A DNA stretch of 47,969 nt from positions 1 to 47,969 of the forward strand of contig DATMBC010000045.1 in the NCBI GenBank assembly GCA_035559435.1, given 5' to 3'. The translations under genes were made by a program, and so were the position numbers. This DNA is from a bacterium (GTDB lineage: Bacteria; Zixibacteria; MSB-5A5; WJJR01). This document shows positions 25,577-33,861 of this stretch, piece by piece (the first letter of the stretch is position 1; each line of letters starts with the position of its first letter). The notes under the pieces are model-generated. The model worked only from the letters and a program-made list of their open reading frames with translations, was not told where the DNA came from and did not search any database.

Positions 25577-26884
25577 TCACAATCGGAAGGGGAAGCGTAT
25601 GGCCAACGCCCCATACGTGTAGTCGGTGTCGCGCGACGGGTTGTCGTGGTTTTCCGTCTCGTACGTGGCCGACAGACTGAGCGTAAAGTGATCACCGACC
25701 GAGGCATCGACGCTCAGATCAATCTCCAGGAAATCGTAATCGTCGTAGACCAGCGAGCGGTCGCTGTAATACCGACGGCCCCATCGTCCTCCGGTATCGA
25801 TCCAGACCATTCCCGAGGGTTGCCAGCCGGCGACCGGTCCGGCCGCCCAGTCGGTGAAATCATTGTCCGCGAACGCGTCGCTGGCCGCCCCTTCCCAGCG
25901 GGACCGCGCTTGCGCTCCCACCGTCCAGCGTCCCACCGCACGTCGCGCCTCCAGTTCCACTTTGCCAACAGCGAAGTCAAAGTAAATCTCCGCGTCCTGC
26001 GCGTAATTCCAATACTCCCAGTCGGCTTGCGCCTCGGCGCGCCAACGATCGCCAAAGTGGCCGCGCGCCGACAGCTCAACCTCGGTGCGGCTGTGGTCCC
26101 GTTCGGCGCCATCGGTGTCATACTCCCGCGCCCGGTGCGACACCGCCAGGGTCCAGAGGGCCGGTCCCCATTCCCAGTACGACGCCTCCGCCGCGATCCA
26201 GGCCTCCTCATAGGCCAGACGGCTCGAGTCGGGAACCCGGCGGCTGGTGAGCCCGGCTGTCATATCAATCGCCTCAAGCAACGCGCCGCTGTAACGTATC
26301 CCGGCCCGTCCCCGCCAACGGGAGTAGTCCAACCCCCATGTCGAGCGCGCGTCGTAGGCCGTCCCTTCCCAGTCGCCGCGCGCCAGGACACTCCACCGCT
26401 CGCCCAGCGTATACCGCGGCGCCACCGTCGCCTGGCCAAACAGATAACCCGACGAGATCGTGTCGCGGTCATCATCGCCCTTCCATTCCAGCCGGGCGTT
26501 GGCATCGACCGTCCACTGCCGCCGCCGCCAGCGTGTGCGCGCCGTGGCGATGTTGCGCCAGGCGGCGTCGGTGGCGTAGAGGGTGTTGCTGATCACGGTC
26601 GCGCCCCGCTGGTAGGCGGTTTCCAGCGAGAGATACGACTCCTTCAAGTCTTCGATGGTGCGCTCCAGTGTCTTAAGCGAGTCGGGATCGATATCCAGCG
26701 TGTCCTCAAGGAAGAATGATTGCTCGAAGCGGTCATGGCCGATACCTGGCACAAGCAGCCAATGGCGCTCCTCTGCCCAGGAAGCGGTGGCGGCGCCGAC
26801 CGCGAAGGTCGCCATTGCCAGTGCGCCAAGCGTGATTCGCCGCCACCTGCCCGCATTGGTCGTCGTGCCCGCCACGCGTGTCAA
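25577..26884 (-). CDS. Outer-membrane beta-barrel protein of unknown function
   Basis: About 435 residues. Signal peptide with RWRR before a hydrophobic stretch ending in ATASWAEE; a helical segment (IDPDSLKTLERTIEDLKESY) and then many short amphipathic strands (RARFGYIR-like alternation such as YWEWGPALWTLAVSHRARE, WTVDANARLEWKG) ending IRFPFRL. No conserved domain is recognised; it looks like a barrel of about 18 or more strands. Start uncertain: TTG at 26884 with GGGAAG upstream is preferred; TTG at 26911 is also open, and there is no ATG before the signal peptide. Confidence 0.75.
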   Translation of the reverse strand: MTRVAGTTTNAGRWRRITLGALAMATFAVGAATASWAEERHWLLVPGIGHDRFEQSFFLEDTLDIDPDSLKTLERTIEDLKESYLSLETAYQRGATVISNTLYATDAAWRNIATARTRWRRRQWTVDANARLEWKGDDDRDTISSGYLFGQATVAPRYTLGERWSVLARGDWEGTAYDARSTWGLDYSRWRGRAGIRYSGALLEAIDMTAGLTSRRVPDSSRLAYEEAWIAAEASYWEWGPALWTLAVSHRAREYDTDGAERDHSRTEVELSARGHFGDRWRAEAQADWEYWNYAQDAEIYFDFAVGKVELEARRAVGRWTVGAQARSRWEGAASDAFADNDFTDWAAGPVAGWQPSGMVWIDTGGRWGRRYYSDRSLVYDDYDFLEIDLSVDASVGDHFTLSLSATYETENHDNPSRDTDYTYGALAIRFPFRL

Positions 26885-26957
26885 TGTCGCTTCCCGGCAG
26901 TGAGTGAACAAACGTTAACCGCATTCGGCGCGGACCCGCGAGTGCCCGCGCAAAAGC

Positions 26958-26989
26958 ACGGCAGAGGCGCGATGACGCGCCTCTGCCGT
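26958..26989 (-). terminator. Intrinsic terminator of the helical periplasmic protein gene
   Basis: Perfect 14-bp stem (26958-26971 with 26976-26989, ACGGCAGAGGCGCG and complement) with a 4-base loop; on the minus strand it is followed by GCTTTTGCG. It lies 22 bp after the stop codon at 27012. Confidence 0.8.
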
Positions 26990-27011
26990 CATTGTCCCGA
27001 TCGCCCGAGCG

Positions 27012-28091
27012 CTATGGCGTCAACTCGTCGGCGATCCGGTCCATCATACTCATGGCCGCGCGGGTCTGGACCACCGCCTTGCGCAGGTCGCCGGACCGCA
27101 GGGCCCGCTCGGCTTCGTTCAAATCGTTGCCGGCCTTCGCATGCCAGTCGCGCCAACGCGCCTCGCCGCCGGCGTCGATATCCTCGCCCAGATTCTCCCA
27201 GCGACGGCGGGCATCGTTGATCAGCGCGGCGATGTCCTGATCGTCCAGATCCGCCTCGACCGTCTGCACCGCCCGCATCAGGGCCTGCCGGGTGAGGCGG
27301 AGGTTCTGATCGGCCAACAGGAACTTTCCCTCGTTAAAGGCGGTCTGCGCCGCGCCATAGGCGGAGCGTGCCGAGTTCAATTCCGTTTGTCCCTGCTCAT
27401 TATCCGGAGCGATCCGGTCAGCGACCCGATCGATGGCCTGTCCGAGCCTATCCAGTTGCCGCTCCACCCGGCTGTCGAGGTTGGGACCGCCCGGTCCAAA
27501 GCGGCCGCGCAGGGCCAGACGCCCCGCCGCGTCACGCGCCTCCAGCGTCAGCTTCAACGCCGGACGCAGCCGCCGGTTGCGGAACATCTCCCAGGCGCGG
27601 GCCTGAGTCGAGAGCGCCTGTTCCAATCGACGGATCGCCAGCAATCCTCCGCCGTCTTGATCGCGCGCCTGTTCCAGGATCTGATCGGTGCACTCCAATT
27701 CGCGTTCGACCGCCTCTTCGTTGTCCTCGGCGCGGCGAACACCCGCCAGCGCATCCAGGGCGCGGTCGCGCGCTTCCTTCGTCAGACGCACCGCCATGCG
27801 GTAGTTGCCGCTGGTGAAGAAAACCTTCGCCTGAGTCTGCAGTCGAACCGCCAGCTCCAATGTGCCCCGTCCGCGCGGCGCGCCGGTTTCATCGAGCAGG
27901 TCCTGCGCCTTGGCGAGCACCTCGTCGGTCTTTTCGATCTCGATGGCCGCTTCCTCGCGTGTCTGCGCCGAAGCCGACGCCGGCAGGCAGACGAGGACAA
28001 GCGCTCCAAGCGCCGCCAACAGGAGGAGCAACGGGAGAATGCCCGGACGATGACGTCCGGAGCCACTGGAGCGATGTTGCAAGCGAGACAT
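27012..28091 (-). CDS. Periplasmic helix-rich protein of unknown function
   Basis: 359 residues from the ATG at 28091 (GGAAGGAAC upstream). A long signal peptide (basic start, LPLLLLLAALGALVLVCLPA) is followed by repeated helical hairpins of a similar pattern: ...LDALAGVRRAEDNEEAVERE, LEQALSTQARAWEMFRNRRL, LNSARSAYGAAQTAFNEGKF, LNEAERALRSGDLRKAVVQT. These four hairpin repeats, each ending in a hydrophobic-A-x-x-x-T/L pattern, suggest a TPR-like or coiled scaffold. No name can be given. It follows the sigma-54 two-component genes on the same strand after 196 bp. Confidence 0.8.
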   Translation of the reverse strand: MSRLQHRSSGSGRHRPGILPLLLLLAALGALVLVCLPASASAQTREEAAIEIEKTDEVLAKAQDLLDETGAPRGRGTLELAVRLQTQAKVFFTSGNYRMAVRLTKEARDRALDALAGVRRAEDNEEAVERELECTDQILEQARDQDGGGLLAIRRLEQALSTQARAWEMFRNRRLRPALKLTLEARDAAGRLALRGRFGPGGPNLDSRVERQLDRLGQAIDRVADRIAPDNEQGQTELNSARSAYGAAQTAFNEGKFLLADQNLRLTRQALMRAVQTVEADLDDQDIAALINDARRRWENLGEDIDAGGEARWRDWHAKAGNDLNEAERALRSGDLRKAVVQTRAAMSMMDRIADELTP

Positions 28092-28287
28092 GTCGTTCAC
28101 TGTTCCTTCCGGCACATGGCCGCTTAGAAGACACCAAAATCGGTGCCGAACGGGCCATACTGGAGGCGCAATCCTATCACGTTGAGATGCAAGGCGTTCT
28201 ATGCGTTCTCGCATAAATTGCTTGAACGGTTCCGGGCTTGGCGCCGACGCAACTGGACCGATTGGTCCATTTCGTCCGATTCGTCCG

Positions 28288-29619
28288 CTACTCAAGTCCA
28301 TACCGGCGCAGTTTCGCGTAGAGGACCCGGCGGGTGATCTTCAGGCGACGCGCCGCCTCGCTTTTGTTGCCGCCGGAGGCCTTCAATGCCTCTTCCACCA
28401 GCCGCTTCTCCACATCCTCGAGGCCATGCTCGGCCGGCATCGCCAGCGATGGGTCGTGATGGACCCGGGGCGAAGTGAGCGGTCCGAGATGCTCAACTGC
28501 CAGCGGCCCGCCGTTGGCGAGGATCACCGCCCGTTCGATCACATTCTTCAATTCGCGCACATTCCCCGGCCAGGAGTGCTGGCGCAGGCGGTCGACAACC
28601 GCGCGCGCCAGTCTCGGTTTCTGATATCCCTGCAGCCGTAGGAAGTGCAACGCCAGCGCTTCGATGTCATCGAGCCGCTCGCGCAGCGGCGGCACGTGAA
28701 TCGGGAAGACATTCAAGCGGAAGTACAGGTCTTCACGGAATCGTCCTTCGGCCACCTGCCGCGCCAGGTCCTTGTTGGTGGCGACGATCACCCGCGCATC
28801 AACTTTGATCGGCGTCGCTGAACCGACGCGCACGATCTCCCGCTGTTCGAGCGCGCGCAGCAATTTCGACTGGAAGCCGGGAGAGACTTCGCCGATTTCA
28901 TCGAGGAAGAGCGTGCCCTTGTCGGCCAGTTCGAAGCGGCCGATGCGCTGCTTGTAAGCCCCGGTGAACGCCCCCTTCTCGTGGCCGAACAGTTCGCTTT
29001 CCAGCAGCGTCTCGGTCAGCGCCGCGCAATTGGTGGCGACGAACTGCCCGTTGGCGCGCGGTGAGGCATCGTGCAGCGCCCGCGCCACCAGTTCCTTGCC
29101 CGTGCCCGACTCGCCGAGGATGAGCACCGTCGCATCGCGCGGGGCCACCAATTCGATCAGGCGGCGCATCTCGCGCATCGGCGCCGAATCGCCCACGAGC
29201 GTCTCCGCGCGCGCCGCCGCCAACGGCGGCGCGACCCGCAGTTCGCTCGTTGCCCGGTCGCCGCGGCCGCGGTCCCAATGCTCGACCCACTGGGTCATCT
29301 CGTCGAGGTCCAGCGGCTTGGAGAGAAAATCCAGCGCACCGGCCTTCATCGCCGCCACCGCCGCGCCGGTCGTGCCGTGCGCGGTCAACACCGCGACATC
29401 AGTGCCGGGCAATGCCGCGACGGCCCGGACAATCTCCATGCCCGGCACCGGCTCCATGCGCAGATCGGTGATCACCAGATCATAGGCGCCGGGCCTCAAA
29501 CGCTCGAGCGCCACACGGCCGTCGGTGAGGTAGGAGGCCTCATGACCCAGGTCGCGCAAGGTTTCGGACAACAGCAACCCGATCCGTTCCTCGTCGTCGA
29601 TCACAAGAATTCGTGCCAT
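28288..29619 (-). CDS. Sigma-54-dependent response regulator (NtrC family)
   Basis: 443 residues in three domains. Receiver (1-120) with DD at 8-9, phospho-acceptor Asp 52 in VITDLRM, and K in LSKPLDL. AAA+ sigma-54 activator (about 140-375) with Walker A GESGTGKE, the sigma-54 contact loop GAFTGA, Walker B GTLFLDEIGE and the sensor region WPGNVRELKN. Fis-type helix-turn-helix at the end (ASGGNKSEAARRLKITRRVL). It is encoded 24 bp after the histidine kinase and so forms its pair. A near-consensus sigma-54 promoter for the divergent lipoprotein gene lies about 1.5 kb away. Confidence 0.97.
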   Translation of the reverse strand: MARILVIDDEERIGLLLSETLRDLGHEASYLTDGRVALERLRPGAYDLVITDLRMEPVPGMEIVRAVAALPGTDVAVLTAHGTTGAAVAAMKAGALDFLSKPLDLDEMTQWVEHWDRGRGDRATSELRVAPPLAAARAETLVGDSAPMREMRRLIELVAPRDATVLILGESGTGKELVARALHDASPRANGQFVATNCAALTETLLESELFGHEKGAFTGAYKQRIGRFELADKGTLFLDEIGEVSPGFQSKLLRALEQREIVRVGSATPIKVDARVIVATNKDLARQVAEGRFREDLYFRLNVFPIHVPPLRERLDDIEALALHFLRLQGYQKPRLARAVVDRLRQHSWPGNVRELKNVIERAVILANGGPLAVEHLGPLTSPRVHHDPSLAMPAEHGLEDVEKRLVEEALKASGGNKSEAARRLKITRRVLYAKLRRYGLE

Positions 29620-29643
29620 GCCGGCAATCCTTCCTTCGATGAA

Positions 29644-31083
29644 TCAGTTTGTCGCGCCGCCGGCCTCGGATGCCAGCGGCCAACGCACAATCACCGCGGC
29701 GCCGCCGCCCGGGTTGTCCTCGATTGCCACCTGCCCGCCGTCGCGCTCCACCAGCGTCTTGACCGCATAAAGCCCCAGCCCCGAGCCGCTCGTTTTGGTC
29801 GTATAGAATGGCTCAAAGACCGCCGCGCGCAGTTTCCGCGGTATCCCCGGTCCATGATCGCTGATGCGCAACTGCCCGTACCGTCCTTGCTGTGTCCATG
29901 CGATCTCGATGCCCGCGCCATTGGGTGACGCCTCCAGCGCGTTGCGAATCAGGTTGAGCGCCACCTGCCGGGGCGCCTCCGGATCGGCGTGGATCGGACC
30001 CGTGGTATCAAGAGACAATCGTATACGATCCCGTTCCGGCATCGCCTCGATCCACTGGGGGAGCTGACGGCCCACATCGACGGGGGCCGGGTGCGATTGA
30101 TCGGTGGCGGCAATCTGCAGATAGCGGGTGAGGATGCGATTGAGACGGTCCACTTCTTCGGGGATGAACTTGAGCAGTTCATCGCGTTTCTCCGGCGCCA
30201 GATTCTGCCCGGCGGTGCGTTCGAGGCGCTGCGCCGTCGCCTTGATGATGCCGAGAGGATTTTTGATCTCATGGGCAATCGTGGCCGCCAGACGTCCCAG
30301 CCCGATCAATTTCTCCGACCGCAGAAGCTCCCGCTCCCAGCGTCGCGCAAGACGCGCCTGCCCGAGAAAGAGCGCCACCAGGGCCAGCGCCAGCGCCGCC
30401 GACAAACCATGGATCCACCACGCCAGCCGATCGAGACGGTCCAGCGCGCCGAAATGACGCGCGTCCGCTTCGATGCGCGCGATGGCGAGGAATGCGCCGC
30501 TGGTCGGGTCCTCGATCGGCGCGGCCGCGCTGCGGTAGTAGGAATCCCCCCAACGGAATGTCTGCGACACCCAGGTCAATCCGACCGCCGGCGCCCAGCG
30601 GCCATCACGGTCCAGAAGCGAGTACACCTTCGCCCCCAGCGAATCGGCGGCGTCGGCAAACGGATCCTGCCAATTGCTGTCGAGGACGGTGGCGGTCACC
30701 AGCCGATTGACATCGGCGAACTCCTGCGCGCGCGCCCGCAGACGCATATAGGCATCGGGATCGAAAGTCTCCGCCGACGCGACCGCGTCGCGCACATCGG
30801 CGACATCCAGCGTGGCGGCGAACGTCTCGGCCAGTCCGCCCAGTTGACGGCCCAGTTCGCTGTCCAGCGTCTCCCGCAGGTCGGCAACGATCACACGATA
30901 GCCGGCATTGATCCCAACCAGGATCAGGACGGCCACGGCGATGACAAGCCAGGGACTGGTGAAGACCCGTTTCAGAAAGACCCCCTCAATGTACCTGTCG
31001 GCTGTCCGGCCGCCCGGTACAACTCTGTACCGAATGGTACAACAGGAACCGTCATGCCGCACCAATGGGTCTGAGATCGACAT
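29644..31083 (-). CDS. Sensor histidine kinase of the sigma-54 two-component pair
   Basis: Up to 479 residues. TM1 at about 44-64, an extracytoplasmic sensor of about 155 residues, TM2 at about 222-242, HisKA with His 271 in TIAHEIKNPLGIIKATAQRL, N box NLIRNALEAS, G1 ISDHGPGIP, G2 GSGLGLYAVKTLVERDGG. It should phosphorylate the NtrC-type regulator encoded directly downstream. Start uncertain: the ATG at 31083 lacks a ribosome-binding site and its first 33 codons look non-coding, whereas GAGGGGG lies before a CTG at 30975. If the later start is right, the GGTACA/TGTACC repeats at 30990-31041 are regulatory rather than coding. Confidence 0.93.
   Translation of the reverse strand: MSISDPLVRHDGSCCTIRYRVVPGGRTADRYIEGVFLKRVFTSPWLVIAVAVLILVGINAGYRVIVADLRETLDSELGRQLGGLAETFAATLDVADVRDAVASAETFDPDAYMRLRARAQEFADVNRLVTATVLDSNWQDPFADAADSLGAKVYSLLDRDGRWAPAVGLTWVSQTFRWGDSYYRSAAAPIEDPTSGAFLAIARIEADARHFGALDRLDRLAWWIHGLSAALALALVALFLGQARLARRWERELLRSEKLIGLGRLAATIAHEIKNPLGIIKATAQRLERTAGQNLAPEKRDELLKFIPEEVDRLNRILTRYLQIAATDQSHPAPVDVGRQLPQWIEAMPERDRIRLSLDTTGPIHADPEAPRQVALNLIRNALEASPNGAGIEIAWTQQGRYGQLRISDHGPGIPRKLRAAVFEPFYTTKTSGSGLGLYAVKTLVERDGGQVAIEDNPGGGAAVIVRWPLASEAGGATN
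30990..31041. promoter_or_regulatory. Phased GGTACA/TGTACC half-sites, candidate enhancer (UAS)
   Basis: TGTACC at 30990, GGTACA at 31016, TGTACC at 31026 and GGTACA at 31036. The middle pair is a perfect palindrome CGGTACA-ACTC-TGTACCG (31015-31032), and its arms recur 10 bp apart. Centred about 165 bp upstream of the expected start of the sigma-54 promoter at 31163-31178, where NtrC-type regulators usually bind. The block overlaps the beginning of the kinase gene and could also control it. Confidence 0.55.
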
Positions 31084-31162
31084 TGGCTCTATCTGTCTAA
31101 TTCATGGATTGTGAATGTATTACGGTCGATAATTGAAGTAGCAGATATAATCATGCCGGCTC

Positions 31163-31178
31163 TGGCAGTTGCCTTGCA
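31163..31178 (+). promoter_or_regulatory. Sigma-54 promoter (-24/-12) of the acidic lipoprotein gene
   Basis: TGGCAG-TTGCC-TTGCA: GG at 31164-31165 and GC at 31176-31177 with exactly 10 bases between, against the consensus TGGCAC-N5-TTGC. Only one base of the core differs. Transcription would begin near 31189, 56 nt before the start codon. Confidence 0.7.
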
Positions 31179-31244
31179 AGGATATGGTCCCAGCGTTTTG
31201 AGTTGGCTGGTGTCGAATCGACGAGAAGAAGGAGGAGTTCATAG

Positions 31245-32357
31245 ATGAAAGCAAAACTCGCACTGCTCTCGCTGGTGGCCATCATCGGTCTGGCCGGTTT
31301 CGGCTGTTCTGGTGACAGCGGCAACAGCGCCACCACCGGCGATGATCTCTACTCTGAATATGGCGGCTACAGCGCCGCCGATGAGGCGCCCGCCTTTGGC
31401 GATGCCGAGCTGGCCGCCATGATGGGAGCCGATCCGTTGGTCGAGGATCCCGCCTTCCCGGCGGTGGCGCTCGACTCTCTCGACAGTCTCCGCGATGTCT
31501 ATGCCCTGGTGCTGCGTTGGGGGCAACTGGAAGGTGACTCGACGGTGACCACGCTCACCGATTGGGACGGCTCGCTGGAGATTGAGTACGGCGGCATCGT
31601 CCTGCGGCAGGTGATTCGTTTTGAACCCGGACAAGACTACATCGTCCGCCCGCGCACATCGCGGCGGCTGCTGGAGTGGGTGTCGCAGACCAGCGTTCAC
31701 TTCGATGGACTCTTGGTGCTGGTCGTCGATCCTCCGATCGATGATGATTCGGTCGCCGGGCCGAATCAACTGGTCCTGACACTGCCGCAGTACACGCGCA
31801 CGTTCAGCATGGCCGAACTGGAGAATCTCGCGGAGATCGTGCCGATCGACAACCTCGGCAATGAACTGGCGATCAACGCCCGCCGTCTGGAGCTGACCAC
31901 CTGCGGCGAGGGACCGATGGACGGCATCTGGCGGCTGAACCCCTCGCGCCGCAACGGCGAGTTCTTCGGGCGCTGGATGAATGAGGATGGCGCTTTCGGC
32001 GGCCACCTGAAAGGACACTTCGGCATCCGCGGCGACGGCAGCAAGGTCTTCTTCGGCAAGGCCATCGGAGTGCACGGCCACTTCGAGGGACTGCTGCGCG
32101 GCGCCTGGGGTTTCAACGACACCGATTCCACCGGCGGCTGGTATGAGGGCGTGTGGATGTCGCATGTCGGATTGGCCACCGGAACGGTCAGCGGCACCTG
32201 GCAGAGCAAGACCGATGATGACGATGACGATGACGACGATGGCAATGGCAACGGCCATGGCCGCGGGCACGACCGCAACTCCCGCTGGGGCGGAGGATTC
32301 TTCTCCGGCTGGTGGGAGCGCGCCTGTGATGCCGACAGCACAGAAGACGGCGCTTAG
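31245..32357 (+). CDS. Acidic lipoprotein, probable target of the sigma-54 system
   Basis: 370 residues: signal with lipobox GFGC (Cys about 21), an N-terminal part rich in Ser/Gly/Asp, a middle beta-rich region (LEIEYGGIVLRQVIRFEPGQ, WVSQTSVHFDGLLVLVVDP), a repeat-like Gly/aromatic region with FFGRWMNEDGAFGGHLKGHF and GKAIGVHGHFEGLLRGAWGF, then nine consecutive Asp (encoded by mixed GAT/GAC codons) before GNGNGHGRGH. The mid-to-late segments look like repeated FxGxW/GHF units. Function unknown. GGAGGAG precedes the ATG and a sigma-54 promoter precedes that, so expression probably depends on the divergent two-component system. Confidence 0.85.
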   Translation: MKAKLALLSLVAIIGLAGFGCSGDSGNSATTGDDLYSEYGGYSAADEAPAFGDAELAAMMGADPLVEDPAFPAVALDSLDSLRDVYALVLRWGQLEGDSTVTTLTDWDGSLEIEYGGIVLRQVIRFEPGQDYIVRPRTSRRLLEWVSQTSVHFDGLLVLVVDPPIDDDSVAGPNQLVLTLPQYTRTFSMAELENLAEIVPIDNLGNELAINARRLELTTCGEGPMDGIWRLNPSRRNGEFFGRWMNEDGAFGGHLKGHFGIRGDGSKVFFGKAIGVHGHFEGLLRGAWGFNDTDSTGGWYEGVWMSHVGLATGTVSGTWQSKTDDDDDDDDDGNGNGHGRGHDRNSRWGGGFFSGWWERACDADSTEDGA

Positions 32358-32383
32358 GCGCCATGTACCATACACCGCAACCC

Positions 32384-32420
32384 GCCCCCGTGTGCCCCCG
32401 CGCACGGGGGCTTTCCTTTG
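32384..32420 (+). terminator. Terminator after the acidic lipoprotein gene
   Basis: GCCCCCGTG (32384-32392), 10-nt loop, CACGGGGGC (32403-32411), then TTTCCTTT; 27 bp after the stop codon. Confidence 0.8.
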
Positions 32421-32491
32421 CGGGCGGGCCCACAATAACGCGCTGGCCGACGTAATCCACATTGGTCTCCGCCGGACGGAGACGGAGCCTT

Positions 32492-33487
32492 ATGTCCGAA
32501 TCCGACCCCGCCCTCATCCGCCAGCGTCTGCATGACCGCGCTCTCGAGCTGGGCTTTTCGCTCTTTGGCGTCAGTCCGGCCGACAGCGAGCCCGATCTCC
32601 GCGACCGCCTGTTCCAGTGGCTCACGCGCGGCTATCATGCGTCGATGGCGTGGATGGCCCGCAACGCCGAGCGTCGCGCCGACCCGCAGAAGGTCCTGCC
32701 CGGGGCACAGTCGATCATCTCGGTGGCGATCAACTACTACCACCCCGACCAGCACGATGAGGAGTGCGGCGCGCTCAAAGTGTCGCGCTATGCATGGGGG
32801 GATGACTACCACACGCTGGTCGCCGAGCGCCTGGAGGCGCTGCGGCAGACGCTGGCGGACCTGCTGCCCGGGGCCCGTTCGCTTACCTACGTCGACACCG
32901 GCCCGCTTTTGGAGAAGGCCATCGCCCAGCGCGCCGGCCTGGGCTGGATCGGCAAGAACGCCTGCCTGATCACCCGCGATTTCGGCTCGTGGGTTTTTCT
33001 CGGCGAGATCATCACCACCGCGGAACTGCCGCCCGATCCTCCGCACACGGATTTCTGCGGCAGTTGCACGCGCTGCATGGAGGCCTGTCCCACCGAGGCC
33101 TTTCCGGCCCCGTATGTCCTCGACGCCAACCGCTGCATTTCGTACTGGACGATCGAGCATCGCGGCGAAATCCCTGAGGAGTTGTCGTCGCAGTTTGACG
33201 GCTGGATCTTTGGTTGTGATATCTGCCAGGATGTCTGTCCCTGGAACAAGTTCTCCCGGCCCAGCCCGGAGCCGGCCTTTGCGCCGTTGCCCGAGCGACG
33301 CCGCCCGCCCGGTCCGCGCTGGTCATCGCTGTCGCCGGAGGCCTTTCGCGCCGAGTTCGCCGGATCGCCGATTCTGCGCGCCCGCGCCGAAGGACTGGCG
33401 CGCAACATCCGTTCGCAACGCGCCGACCCCTTGCCGCTGGCCGTGCGCCAGGTCCGGGCGCAATCGCCGTCTGTCCAGGATCCTTAA
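32492..33487 (+). CDS. queG: Epoxyqueuosine reductase QueG
   Basis: 331 residues; final step of queuosine biosynthesis in tRNA, a cobalamin and [4Fe-4S] enzyme. Motifs: AAxRADPQKVLPGAQSIISV-like start of the B12 domain, YADTGPLLEKAIAQRAGLGW-type segment (here YVDTGPLLEKAIAQRAGLGW), GKNACLITRDFGSWVFLGEI, cluster motifs CGSCTRCMEACPTEAF and CDICQDVCPWN. The start ATG at 32492 has GGAG upstream; the frame also extends 30 bp further. C-terminus short, with no HEAT-like extension. Stands alone on the plus strand. Confidence 0.97.
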   Translation: MSESDPALIRQRLHDRALELGFSLFGVSPADSEPDLRDRLFQWLTRGYHASMAWMARNAERRADPQKVLPGAQSIISVAINYYHPDQHDEECGALKVSRYAWGDDYHTLVAERLEALRQTLADLLPGARSLTYVDTGPLLEKAIAQRAGLGWIGKNACLITRDFGSWVFLGEIITTAELPPDPPHTDFCGSCTRCMEACPTEAFPAPYVLDANRCISYWTIEHRGEIPEELSSQFDGWIFGCDICQDVCPWNKFSRPSPEPAFAPLPERRRPPGPRWSSLSPEAFRAEFAGSPILRARAEGLARNIRSQRADPLPLAVRQVRAQSPSVQDP

Positions 33488-33861
33488 TCCTGCTCCATTC
33501 GGGCCGCCTGCGCGTTCACCGGCCGACCCCCGGCGTCTATGATCTGTGAAGATTCCGTCCGCAACCCCGGGAATGCGGGCGCTCCCGCCCGTTCGGGGGC
33601 AGGCCCGGCGTCGGCCCAGCGCCGCCCGGGCCGAGGGTTTGCGATGAAACCCAGCCGGCCGGTCCAACGACTTCCCTGGCTGTGGAATCCGATTCATCCG
33701 TGAGAACCGGCCCTCGCCCCCCGCTATTACCCGCCAATCAAATTATTTTTGTCCTGATTGTGTTTATTGTGGACAGTTCCAGACAGGGGGGGTTATGCTT
33801 CTGACGACTCCGGCGTCTGACGCAGTGGACCGGTCGCCTTCCAAAACTCGGAGGAACATCT
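33488..33861. other. Intergenic region, no gene seen
   Basis: 374 bp. The first half is GC-rich with a short GCGGGCGCTCCCGC hairpin; the second half turns AT-rich (around 33740-33768), with TGGACA and TATGCT spaced 18 bases as a weak promoter candidate for the next gene. Confidence 0.5.
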
